Source: Cylindrotheca closterium (Eukaryota > Bacillariophyta > Bacillariophyceae > Bacillariales > Bacillariaceae). Taken from it: 64,000 nucleotides of DNA. The notes beneath the pieces were generated by a model that worked only from the letters and a program-made list of their open reading frames with translations, did no database searches and was not told the DNA's origin. Shown here piece after piece: positions 52,649 to 61,860 of the stretch. The stretch lies in NCBI GenBank assembly GCA_933822405.4, contig CAKOGP040001113.1:186001-250000 (forward strand). The letters are read 5' to 3'. The translations under genes were made by a program, and so were the position numbers. Each line of letters opens with the position of its first letter. Position 1 is the first letter of the stretch.

Positions 52649-53416
52649 TCACTTCAGCTCTGAGTCCAAAGAAAAATAGTCTTGCGACTCCCAGTTGTGA
52701 ACACTTGCCGAATCGTCGTCGGCTTCGGCATCGAGTTTGGCCTCGGCGTCAAGTTCGGCCTCGGCATCGACTTCGGTGGCATTATGAAGAAGACGCCCGG
52801 CATTGACATCGGCATCGAAAAGACGCTGCTCGGCCCATTGGAAGCTTGGATGTTCAGAGGAGAGAACGGCACGGTTCGCGCTTGCAAGCTGACAGAGACT
52901 AGAGATGATCAAGTGGCGATTGATGACATCTTGTTCTTCATGCTCTTCTTGTCCCATTCCCATAAACGCACGGGTCGTGGTGGCTTCGACAGAAAGTGGA
53001 CTTGGAATGGAAGGGTTGATAGATGCAAGTTGCAAAACCCAATGAGCCCACATGAAACGCGCAGCATCTTCAGGCGATGCAAACCTGATGCCGTAAATGC
53101 TGGACTTGTAATCGGTACCAATTACGGCGGATCGCGCTTTGAAATGGACTTCGTTCGGTTTGCTGGTTGTCTTATGAACAAGTGGAAAGTTATATATAAC
53201 CAGCATGTTCAGGCCACCAGCACATGTGAGGCTGTTGTGGAAGGTCACTTGACCTTTTCCTCGTTGAGAATCGAATCTCGGGTCACTTCTGAGAATGATC
53301 TTGTAGCGAAGAGGCCCACTGCCGTATTCGCGCCACTTTCCCCCTTTCCCACCATATTGAAAGAGGTGGACGTTTTCAATCTTGCAAAGCACGACAGTAG
53401 CAACTTCAAACAACAT
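52649..53416 (-). CDS. Ran-binding/EVH1-like PH-fold protein
   Basis: A 255-residue protein from ATG at 53416. The first half reads VHLFQYGGKGGKWREYGSGP, then LRYKIILRSDPRF, a basic middle, and YGIRFASPEDAARFMWAHWV. The W+eyGxGxLR strand and FASPEDAxxF helix are the pattern shared by Ran-binding domains and EVH1/WH1 domains (PH superfold). The C-terminal half ends with Ala/Glu/Asp repeats (VDAEAELDAEAKLDAEADDD) and looks disordered. The open frame continues to 53518 without an ATG, so an upstream exon is possible. Exact subfamily is not decided. Nucleocytoplasmic transport is only one option. Confidence 0.5.
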   Translation of the reverse strand: MLFEVATVVLCKIENVHLFQYGGKGGKWREYGSGPLRYKIILRSDPRFDSQRGKGQVTFHNSLTCAGGLNMLVIYNFPLVHKTTSKPNEVHFKARSAVIGTDYKSSIYGIRFASPEDAARFMWAHWVLQLASINPSIPSPLSVEATTTRAFMGMGQEEHEEQDVINRHLIISSLCQLASANRAVLSSEHPSFQWAEQRLFDADVNAGRLLHNATEVDAEAELDAEAKLDAEADDDSASVHNWESQDYFSLDSELK

Positions 53417-54211
53417 GGCTCTTGCTCTGTTTCCAATTGCGTAATGCAAATGTTCAATTTTGAAATTTATGAGCTTATTCTTAGCCTTTCTGAAAGTCGT
53501 TTGTTTCTCGCGTGACAAGGTCGGAGTTGGGGCCGAGCGAGGTCGGCGGTAGCATATCTACGTGAGGGCGTAGAAATTGGAAGGACACGACGAAACGTTG
53601 TCGAAATCGTTTCAATCACAGATGGTCGAGCAAGGCTTTGTGGGCCACACATCATGGCATATGTATATCATAAGTATTGGAACTAGTATAAGTACCACAG
53701 TCACAGATTCTGATCATTCCAATCGCCTCATCGCCTGGCCTCTAAACAAGGCAAGCGAATCATGTGGTTGGACCAAAACCCGTCGTTGCGGCTTTTTGCC
53801 TGCTTTTTTTAAAACCAGAGTGCCGGTGCTGGCTAAAGGCTAATATCAAAGTCACATTAAAATGGTTTTGCATCCATTTCGATACCTTGATGATTCATAA
53901 GAAGTCACTTTCCGAAGAGGACGAGAGTCGAGAACTAACAACAAAATTCGTAGCGTCCAAAACTTGTGGAAGTTCTATATTATACTTCGCAAGAATGTCG
54001 CCCTAGCCCCTACTTACGATGATTGGGCCAAGTGGCGCTGAATCAATCCAACTTTGACGCAAATAGTTCCAGAAGCAAAGCGATCTTTGTAGTTCTTTGT
54101 GGTTTGCTCTGGTTCAATCGTATCGTCGTCTCGTGCTGGAAAGGGATTTACTATTCCTTTGTGGTTGTCACCAATCTCTGGTTGGCGCAATGCGTAGAAT
54201 CGTCGTAGCAA
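53417..54211. other. Intergenic region
   Basis: About 795 bp. Short frames without family features. Start of the repeat-rich zone that extends to about 63 kb. Confidence 0.4.
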
Positions 54212-54532
54212 GAGTATAAGGGTGTGAAACTGGAGCATTAATTTATTCAACGACGAATATAATTTATGTACCCTATGTGACGGCTGTGGCACTGCAGGCG
54301 CGATATGGTTCAACGGACGGAACCATATTGATGAACACTAAAAAAGCCCCAGAATTTGTGTGAAAACGGCACTTTTTAAATAAACACTTAAAAACGCCAA
54401 AATATTTTTGTGAAATCTGACATGGCCTTGTTTAGTGTTTATCAAAAAGGTGCCGTTGAACCATATCGCGCCTGCAGTGCCACAGCCGTCACATCGATCA
54501 CAGGATTTTTTGGGTTTCACACCCTTATACTC
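54212..54532. mobile_element. Fold-back (nested inverted repeat) element
   Basis: Two nested pairs of inverted repeats: outer arms 54212-54230 and 54514-54532 (19 bp, perfect) and inner arms 54275-54316 and 54453-54494 (42 bp, perfect by eye), around a 136-bp loop with weaker internal symmetry (GATGAACACTAAA against TTTAGTGTTTATC). The spacers between outer and inner arms are not complementary. This fits a fold-back MITE or a strong cruciform. No coding capacity and no certain target duplication were found. Confidence 0.75.
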
Positions 54533-55108
54533 GTAGAAATCGAAAACTCAGATGTTTCATTCGATCGACTGGTACTCTTATCGAGTCCCGAGTGGACGAT
54601 ACAGCTTTGAGTGCACGCATTCTTCCGAACATTTGAATATTGAATTGCGGGCGACTGCAAGACGTTGGATAGAATCGACCAACTCGAAGGAGTGGTTAAT
54701 TAAGAGGGGCAACCTCCTCCCCTGAATTTTATTCAGATCATTATTTCGGGCGCACAATCCTACGTCACATTTTCCGTGGACGGCAGTTTTGTTTCACGAG
54801 CACATGGTTTAGCGCGCTTTCGATTGCTTCCACTGTGTTGAAAGCCATAATTCCGACATGAAAAAATCGTTTAGGTTTCCAGCAAGTTCAAAAGAATCGT
54901 TTGAGTCCGCAAAAAATCGTTTGAGTTCACAAATCACATCGTTTGGAGCGATTGCTCATCCTTCTCAATCGCTTTGGATTTCGCAGACTCCAATTGGGCC
55001 TAAAAGAGTTTCAATGATGTTTTTGGGCTGACAGTTGTTACTAGCTGTTGGCCCCCAAACCCCCAGCGCAAGCGCTGGTTTCCTCCATCCGGCCATCTTG
55101 TTGCCGTC
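54533..55108. other. Spacer with a 21-bp-spaced repeat
   Basis: At 54861-54945 the motif ATCGTTT recurs at 54866, 54896, 54917 and 54938 within a larger AAAAATCGTTTGAGT unit (last spacings 21 bp). The inverted motif AAACGAT also occurs in the repeat at 58105-58219. No gene seen. Confidence 0.6.
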
Positions 55109-55984
55109 CAGGGTGTGGTGGGTGGAAAAAAACGCTAGTGCCCGACGTGATCAACAAGAACATCGGTCAAGCGTTGCAGCAAAGGCTCGGACTGCCTCTA
55201 ACACCTCCTACGAACTTAAATTTTTTTACAAGGGATGGGCAAAGTATTCTCTAGCGCTTTGAAAAGGTTTTAGGTCCGTAGGTGCTTTTTGAAATTTTTG
55301 CTTTGTCCCCAGAATTCCAAATTCCACCCAAATTGTGGGTGTGTATTTTGTGGATCGGGGTCATATATATATTATCATCCCATTGCGCATCGCGGCAACT
55401 AATAAAATAATACGAGTATACAGTAATCAGAATGACGCACGCGTTTGGATTTGAACGTACCGGTATACGGTATACGGTATACGGTATACGGTATACGGTA
55501 TACGGTATACGGTATACGGTATACGGTATACGGTATACGGTAGCAGGTGAAGCAAATGATGTTAAATTAAGATTGAACAATCAATGATGCATACAGTGAT
55601 GCTGATGATGATGCAGACAATCTTGTTGTGGTCTTCAAGTGACAACATCTCTTGCATATATGGTCATTGATACATGCTTCTGTAATAGTTGTGCCGGTAT
55701 TAATATATACCGGTAGTAGTATTTGAACACGTTTGATGCTGAGCTGAGACAGTTGTCTTGACAACTCTGAATGGGGCATGGTTGTTGGTGAAAAGGAATA
55801 ATGAAGATGGTATCATCAATGCATGCCTGCTGGCGTACCGGTAGGAAGCTCTTTGGAAGTTTGTGATGGCAAGATGAACATTTAATGCAGATGCAAGACT
55901 GCGAGCTATTTGGAGTTTGTTTTTGTTGAAGATAATCAGAGATCCAGTCTTTATTGGTGAAAGCACGACTTACGACTTTCAAGC
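55109..55984. repeat. 0.9-kb direct repeat, left copy
   Basis: 876 bp that recur at 59060-59963 with very few differences. It begins CAGGGTGTGGTGGGTGGAAA and ends GACTTTCAAGC. Inside is the 7-bp microsatellite. There are no TG...CA ends, primer-binding site or polypurine tract, so it is called a segmental repeat and not an LTR. The frames within it (for example LVPDVINKNIGQALQQRLGL) are present in both copies but match no family that I know. Confidence 0.88.
55461..55541. repeat. Microsatellite (CGGTATA)n, about 11.5 units
   Basis: Uninterrupted heptamer array inside the left 0.9-kb repeat. Because 7 is not a multiple of 3, all frames read the same peptide cycle (YRIPYTV on the minus strand), which explains the spurious open frames there. 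Confidence 0.97.
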
Positions 55985-56019
55985 ATCTGAGCGTCCGTAA
56001 ACTCAGAGGTTGGAATGAT
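55985..56019. other. Joint between 0.9-kb repeat and ORF-71 unit
   Basis: Short stretch where homology changes from the 0.9-kb repeat to the 270-bp ORF-71 unit (compare 57040-57075). Confidence 0.5.
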
Positions 56020-56235
56020 TTATTGGAGGCGAGGGTAGCTCCTCTTGTCCGAAACGTTCTTAGTAGGAGAGGGGCTATCCACTATTCGGAGGGCTTCGGC
56101 AAGAATGAAAACTCGTCGTTCATCGACTGTTTTAGCTGAAACCATGCGCCTCGTAAGGTGAGTGGGGAGTTGCAGTGAAACACGAGGACCGGAAGGTCTT
56201 TGAGGAAGGTTTTGTGGGTTGCTGGAAGACTTCAT
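56020..56235 (-). CDS. Conserved 71-aa small protein, copy A
   Basis: MKSSSNPQNLPQRPSGPRVS..., 71 residues. It aligns end to end with the frame at 57076-57291, including the core RRMVSAxTxDERRVxILxEA and LRIVDSP. One codon-sized indel compensates elsewhere, so total length is kept. The pattern DERRVxILxEALRIVDSP looks like a helical protein fragment; family unknown. Retention of frame between diverged copies suggests it is or recently was coding, but it lies in a repeat-rich zone and could be part of a mobile element. Confidence 0.5.
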   Translation of the reverse strand: MKSSSNPQNLPQRPSGPRVSLQLPTHLTRRMVSAKTVDERRVFILAEALRIVDSPSPTKNVSDKRSYPRLQ

Positions 56236-57075
56236 GGTGATTGACAGATGAAATGCTTCGTCAGTTGTATCGTGAGAAGAAAGGAAAATTATGAAATGCT
56301 TTGTACAGTAACGATGCGTCTTTCCAAACAGGGTTCTCGAAGTTCAAAGTGGTGCTATTTGCTTATGACATTTTTCGAAAAAGGACACCTATATATATAT
56401 ACAGTATTATATAGTGGTACCATTTACTTATTAGAAAAATATCGTATGTTTTTAAAAGGGTCCCAAAAGAAACTTTTAACTTCAATCTTGGCTGGTCGTG
56501 ATGGTCTTATCAAAACTTTCAATAAAAAATCGGCGAGATACCGGTATCCGGCATCGTTTGTGATCATCACTTCTTGATTCGTCAATAAAACCATGACTGA
56601 CTGACTCACAGCCCTGCAACTTTTCAGATTCTATTGTGACTCCTGTATCTTACTGCTGGTAATCTGACGTTGTAGTGTTCTTTGAGGATGCTAAGAAAGG
56701 TGTAGACAAGCTCTTCAAGGTCACCATGAACTCGCGGATGATGTCTCCTATGGTATGATAAAACCTTCTGCTGATGTTTAAAAAACATTCAGTAGTTTTT
56801 TAGTGATGTGAATATTCGACTGGTTTTGATTGAAAATTCAAGAAAATACTCTATCGTATCAAGAGTATATCATAGGTAGTTCTTGAGGTCCCAACAATAT
56901 CGTACTTTTGTAACAGGTGCTTTTACTCTTAGGATTCTAGCTACGGTCGTTAGGGTTTGGATTGGGGATACCATTATCATCATGATCATATTGTTGTTGT
57001 ATCATGAAAGGTATAAGAGGGACTTTAGATGGTGTATGATTGCTGAGTGTCCATAAAATCAGAGGTTGGATTGGC
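56236..57075. other. Spacer between the two ORF-71 units
   Basis: About 840 bp, AT-rich, without a recognised gene. Confidence 0.4.
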
Positions 57076-57291
57076 TTATTGACGTCGAGGGTAGCCCCCC
57101 TCGGCTGAAATGTTCTTAGTAGAGGGGCTATCCACTATTCGGAGGGCTTCGCCAAGGATGACAACTCGCCGTTCATCGTCTGTTGTAGCTGAAACCATGC
57201 GCCTCGCAAGGTGACTGGGGAGCTGCAGTTGAAGACGGGAACCGGAAGGTCCTTGAGGAAGGCTTTGTGCGTTGCTGCTGGAAGTCTTCAT
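57076..57291 (-). CDS. Conserved 71-aa small protein, copy B
   Basis: MKTSSSNAQSLPQGPSGSRL..., 71 residues, same length and order as copy A, with RRMVSATTDDERRVVILGEA and LRIVDSP. The frame extends upstream to 57585, but the Met at 57291 is at the same place as in copy A. The leader upstream of both Mets is also partly homologous. Confidence 0.5.
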   Translation of the reverse strand: MKTSSSNAQSLPQGPSGSRLQLQLPSHLARRMVSATTDDERRVVILGEALRIVDSPSTKNISAEGGYPRRQ

Positions 57292-57900
57292 GGTAATAAG
57301 TTTGTGAAGCAGCGGAGAAACGTTTTGTGAGAAGAAAGGGAAGAAAAAAATGAAATGCTTTCTGAGAAGAGTGGGAAAACGATCAGCGATGCGTCTTTCG
57401 AAAAAGGGTCCTGCAGTGTAAGATTGTTCTTCACTTGAAGTTTCCAAACACAGTTCCCGTAAAGATAGCACAATAATACAGGAATGACACAATGAGCCTG
57501 AAATTGCCAGATGATTGTACCTGGACTCCCCGCAACTCGTCTGTCCATCCACCGATTTCTGAGCGTCGGACGCGACTACTCCCACAACTCAATTTTTCCC
57601 ACAACCCAATTTTGCTTCCGTGGGAAAACTGTCATTTCTACACAGAAAACCATGTAGGATATGTAATGAGACAAATTTGAAAGTTTCCTACAACTCTAAC
57701 AACTCTAATTGTTTTATTGGGAATTATGGGAAAAATGTCCGTTCTACGGAAAACTGTCCGTTCTACGCACAAAACAACGTTTGATATGTAATGACTAGAA
57801 ATTAGACAACTACATATGATGTTTCCCAAAAACTCTAATTGTTTTGGTGATATTTCGTGATACATTTTTAAGGCAAAAAACGGACAGCTGAGCAACGGAA
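57292..57900. repeat. Diverged tandem repeat region
   Basis: Between about 57620 and 57855 two units of about 127 bp are recognisable, each with GGAAAACTGTC...CTAC, GATATGTAATGA and AACTCTAATTGTTTT in the same order. Before it are single half-sites of the CCCACAAC palindromes that follow. Confidence 0.55.
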
Positions 57901-57901
57901 A

Positions 57902-58041
57902 TTCCCACAACTAGTTGTGGGAAAATTCCCACAACTACTGTAGTTGTAGGAATTTCCCACAACTATTTTTAAAGATTCCTACAACTAGCCTAGTTGTGGG
58001 AATTTTTGGCAAAAACCTGTTCCCACAACTAGTTGTGGGAA
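57902..58041. repeat. Cluster of four palindromes built on TTCCCACAACT
   Basis: Perfect 22-bp palindromes lie at 57902-57923 and 58020-58041, each formed of TTCCCACAACT and its reverse complement. Two near-palindromes of 27 bp lie between (57926-57952 and 57976-58002), with a 5-bp centre insert. The four are spaced unevenly. Confidence 0.88.
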
Positions 58042-58104
58042 ATCGCGTTAAATATCGCGGGGACGAAATAAAATGAAAAGGGGGAATTCCCACTGCCTCA
58101 ATGC

Positions 58105-58219
58105 GACAATAGAAACCGATCAAACGATTTTGAAACCGATCAAAGAAATCGAAACAAGTCAATGGGACAAGAAACTGATCAAACGATTTTGAAACCGATC
58201 AAAGAAATCGAATCAAGTC
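58105..58219. repeat. Two-copy 59-bp direct repeat
   Basis: The unit containing GATCAAACGATTTTGAAACC and AAAGAAATCGAA occurs twice, offset by 59 bp, with few changes. Inside the unit AAACCGATCAAA itself is repeated. Confidence 0.75.
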
Positions 58220-58634
58220 AAAAAAATGAGTCACGAAATAAATTGAAAATCATGTCAGTCAAAGCATAATCCTTCAAGATGACAAATGTTACAGCGTACA
58301 GTAGGATCGAACGTATGGACCACAGCAAACCTCACAAATACGAGTTTCAGACCTTGAAAAATGGCAAGGAAGAAAAACCTTCAACCAAGGAAAGGTGCCA
58401 TAGCTGAGTTCCTGCGAGATTCAACAAGAACCTCCAACAACGCAGCATGGCATAGTTCTTGAAGAAGAGGATAAAGACGACAATCACAATAATGAGGATG
58501 ACGACGAACTACCTCAATATGCTGAACCAAGAGATGAAGAGGGTAAAGATGACTACTACTACTAGAATGAGATGCAAAGTAAATACAATTAGGGGCCCTA
58601 CTCAAGACAGTTTCTATCTATCTCCTTCATAAAT
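58220..58634. other. Spacer before the transposase remnant
   Basis: An ATG at about 58362 opens a short frame MARKKNLQPRKGAIAEFLRD that soon stops. It may be the start of an accessory transposon gene. Not otherwise identified. Confidence 0.35.
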
Positions 58635-58985
58635 TTCTACAGCATCCTCGATCATAATATCGTATAATGGCATCTCTCTTGTGATCAGATAATGAGCCAA
58701 GACGCAACAAGCCTCGAAAGCTGAAGCAAATCTATCTCCGTTGTGTCGAAATCGTGTCTCAAGATCTTGTTTTGCTTCAACAGACTGTAGAAATCATCCT
58801 GTCTCTTGAGAGCTCGACTCTTGAAGGGCCTGACACCAGCATTGTCGTGTGTGTTGTAGGTGCTCATGTGCTTTGGCTCTCTGTTGTAGCCTCGATCTCC
58901 AAGGGCAGTTCCACAATCTTTCTCTCTTACCCAATCGTTGGAGTCGAACTGGGACGTCAGCTCATCTTCGGATAGGTACTTTTGT
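58635..58985 (-). pseudogene. C-terminal remnant of a DDE (Harbinger/IS4-like) transposase
   Basis: Minus-strand reading gives YLSEDELTSQFDSNDWV, TALGDRGYNREPKHM, NAGVRPFKSRALKRQDDFYS and, after a frame change near 58765, KQDLETRFRHNGDRF followed by ASAFEACCVLAHYLI. The order (ALGDRGY; RPFKxRAxxRQxxF; FRHxxxxFxxAF) is that of the end of DDE_Tnp_4-type transposases as I know them from Harbinger and related elements. The N-terminal half and the first catalytic Asp residues are missing and the frame is broken, so it is inactive. Confidence 0.72.
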
Positions 58986-59059
58986 AGATATTACAGTTGT
59001 CCAATCAAGAAATATTAGGGTCAAGTACTCCTCCCTTGATCCTTGCGCCTGCAATGTTG

Positions 59060-59963
59060 CAGGGTGTGGTGGGTGGAAAAAAACGCTAGTGCCCGACGTG
59101 ATCAACAAGAACATCGGTCAAGCGTTGCAGCAAAGGCTCGGACTGCCTCTAACACCTCCTACGAACTTAAATTTTTTTACAAGGGATGGGCAAAGTATTC
59201 TCTAGCGCTTTGAAAAGGTTTTAGGTCCGTAGGTGCTTTTTGAAATTTTTGCTTTGTCCCCAGAATTCCAAATTCCACCCAAATTGTGGGTGTGTATTTT
59301 GTGGATCGGGGTCATATATATATTATCATCCCATTGCGCATCGCGGCAACTAATAAAATAATACGAGTATACAGTAATCAGAATGACGCACGCGTTTGGA
59401 TTTGAACGTACCGGTATACGGTATACGGTATACGGTATACGGTATACGGTATACGGTATACGGTATACGGTATACGGTATACGGTATACGGTATACGGTA
59501 TACGGTATACGGTATACGGTAGCAGGTGAAGCAAATGATGTTAAATTAAGATTGAACAATCAATGATGCATACAGTGATGCTGATGATGATGCAGACAAT
59601 CTTGTTGTGGTCTTCAAGTGACAACATCTCTTGCATATATGGTCATTGATACATGCTTCTGTAATAGTTGTGCCGGTATTAATATATACCGGTAGTAGTA
59701 TTTGAACACGTTTGATGCTGAGCTGAGACAGTTGTCTTGACAACTCTGAATGGGGCATGGTTGTTGGTGAAAAGGAATAATGAAGATGGTATCATCAATG
59801 CATGCCTGCTGGCGTACCGGTAGGAAGCTCTTTGGAAGTTCGTGATGGCAAGATGAACATTTAATGCAGATGCAAGACTGCGAGCTATTTGGAGTTTGTT
59901 TTTGTTGAAGATAATCAGAGATCCAGTCTTTATTGGTGAAAGCACGACTTACGACTTTCAAGC
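59060..59963. repeat. 0.9-kb direct repeat, right copy
   Basis: 904 bp; differs from the left copy in length by 28 bp, exactly four units of the heptamer array, and by only a few substitutions (for example TTCGTGATGG for TTTGTGATGG). The low divergence compared with neighbouring decayed sequence indicates a recent copy event. Confidence 0.88.
59412..59520. repeat. Microsatellite (CGGTATA)n, about 15.5 units
   Basis: Uninterrupted heptamer array, four units longer than its counterpart at 55461-55541. Confidence 0.97.
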
Positions 59964-60049
59964 TTGTCGCCGGCATGCAACTATGCAATATCGACCCATA
60001 TGCGATGGGCTTGAGACAGGTTTAGATCAAGCTGGCGACATCGTACCGG

Positions 60050-60760
60050 TATATTACGCATCCGCCAATAATGCTGCCGATCTTACGTTGACAAGGCAGT
60101 CAAGGTAGCCAATGAGACTCGAGCCCTCACCAAACCAAAAAGATATGGCCGAACTCCAAGAAGGTGCCGATGAGACCAGCGAACTCCAAGAAGGTGCCGA
60201 TGAGACCAGCATGTCTTTTCGCTTGTTGACTTCAATTGGAGCATTGGTGTTGATTGTAGTCAGCGCTTCGACATATGTTGATGACCAACGGAGGATCAAC
60301 GGAGGATCCTGACCCTCTTTGGTTATTATGGATTCATTCATTTTGGGATTTGTCATTATCGTGGAATCAATCCAATTTATTGTACAAGCAAATGCGCTGC
60401 CTCATCCACACTGCCTGAGGCTATGGGGGGCTCATATTTTCCCTTTGCCGGAACTGTCACATTGAACCTCAACAATTGCATCGACTGACTACGCTGTATA
60501 TTGGTATCGATCGAAATCGGCATCGACATCGGCATCGACATCGGCATGATGGTAGCTTCATCATCAAGAATCACTTCAGCGATTTGACCATTGAATTGGA
60601 CATGGATATTACTCGAAGAGAAATCGAGATTGGTGCCTTCCGACAAATTGATGTTCAAAACGAAAGTCGTATCGACTTTTCTGCCTTTGTGAGATGAAAC
60701 TTTGGACAGCTTAATCTCGCCTCGGATACGGGTTGTAAGACTTCAGTATGTCGAGCTTAA
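60050..60760 (+). pseudogene. Dead duplicate of the COPI-associated/EF-hand gene
   Basis: Recognisable from YASANNAAD through the region like VAELQEGVDEGNMSLRLLSS, INGGS, GFVIIVES and the EF-hand end REIEIGAFRQIDVQNESRID, as a copy of 50611-51340. It is broken by frameshifts, a stop and deletions. It carries a 30-bp tandem duplication at 60151-60210 (ELQEGADETS twice) and a (GGCATCGACATC)n expansion near 60519-60546 where the EF-hand loop was. Homology continues to about 61015 with the flank at 52190-52340. Confidence 0.8.
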
Positions 60761-61020
60761 TTATGAGTATCAAATTCGAGAACAGCGATATCTTCCGAAT
60801 GTTGGTTGGTAACGATTTGGTGCTCATTCATGCATACGGTGTGTGAGGAGGATCACGATAACATGGCGACGTCCTACTATGCACATGTGATTATGATGAC
60901 AAGTTCCTTCCAATTTCCGATGGTCTTCTTTGGAAAGAGAACTTTGGAGAGTCGATTTTTGCGTTACCGAATCAGTCTCCCGGAGGCTTACCGGTACGTA
61001 CAAAGCGACACTCATTATAT

Positions 61021-61344
61021 TGTATTATAATATTATATTGTTTTCAGTTTTATTGTTACACTCCATTACAAAGACACATACTAGGTACTAGTACCGGTAC
61101 AGACCTGTACGAAGGAAAAGAAAATATGTGTCCAAGAGGTGTTGGTACAGCCATGCAGATAATTGTACAGCATCACAACAATGGCAGGGTAGATGGGTAC
61201 GAGCGATTGTTTCATTGGTCGCACGTTTGAATATAGATATACATACCAGTCAAGATGAATGGAATGATACGTATACCAAAGATGGTACCCTCGTGTGCAG
61301 CTGACAGCAGCATTACCGTGCACCAAGAAGGCAATTTGCTGAGC
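61021..61344. other. Intergenic region
   Basis: About 320 bp with a GTAC-palindrome group at 61082-61112. No gene seen. Confidence 0.4.
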
Positions 61345-61860
61345 TCAAAACTTGAAAGATTTGCTTGTGCTGTCCTCGCTCTTTGGAGACTCATCCTTGA
61401 GTACTGCAAGGAATTCATCATACCAACTGGTATTCTCTTTATCGTCGTCGTCCTCCTCGGAGATTGGAATCTCAAGAGTGTCGCAAACATCCTGGTTCTC
61501 GGGGGCACAATGAGCGTTGTTGGCCACTTTGTAATCCTGCTGCACTTGAAGAAGTTTTTTCTGCATATTCTCAATATGGAATCCCAGGCGTACGGCTTCT
61601 TGACGATATTCTTCAAGGATAGCCTGCGTTTTCTTGTCGGCAGTGTACTTCTTTTCATACTTCTTGGTTGCGGCCGTGGATGCTTTCACTTTGGTGACTT
61701 CTATCTTAGAGACACGGCTATACTCCTTTTGAGCTGCAGCCGTCGAAGCCTGATAGCTCATGATCAAGTCTTCCCAGCCCTGGACCTCCTCGCGGTTGAA
61801 TCGAGAAGTTTCTACTGTAGGAAGTACCAAGACTTTACCTTTTTTCTGCTCAGGAGAAAA
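61345..61860 (-). pseudogene. Coiled-coil protein gene, shortened duplicate
   Basis: Minus-strand frame with SPEQKKGKVLVLPTVETSRF, NREEVQGWEDLIMSYQAST, KKYEKKYTADKKTQAILEEY and ENMQKKLLQVQQDYKVANNA, then directly DVCDTLEIPISEEDDDDKEN and a charged tail ending SKSFKF. Relative to the longer copy at 61812-62914 it lacks the central part between NNAHC and the VCDTLEIPI block. The two copies are offset by about 880 bp. It is open from the Met at 61830, so it may still be expressed as a 161-residue protein. Family unknown; long heptad-like helix predicted. Confidence 0.5.

Noticed and set aside
55461..55541. Interstitial telomere repeat
   Set aside because: CGGTATA does not resemble the TTAGGG-type telomere unit expected in these algae and lacks the strand G-run pattern.
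55251..55580. Minus-strand open frames with repeated YRIPYTV (also at 59202-59559)
   Set aside because: They are translations of the 7-bp microsatellite, which is open in every frame; no start context or conserved flanking protein.
57902..58041. CRISPR-like array
   Set aside because: Nuclear eukaryotic context, uneven spacing, spacers short and related, and units are self-palindromes.
55109..59963. LTR retrotransposon with 0.9-kb LTRs
   Set aside because: Ends are not TG...CA, no primer-binding site or polypurine tract, and no gag, integrase or reverse transcriptase motifs between the copies.
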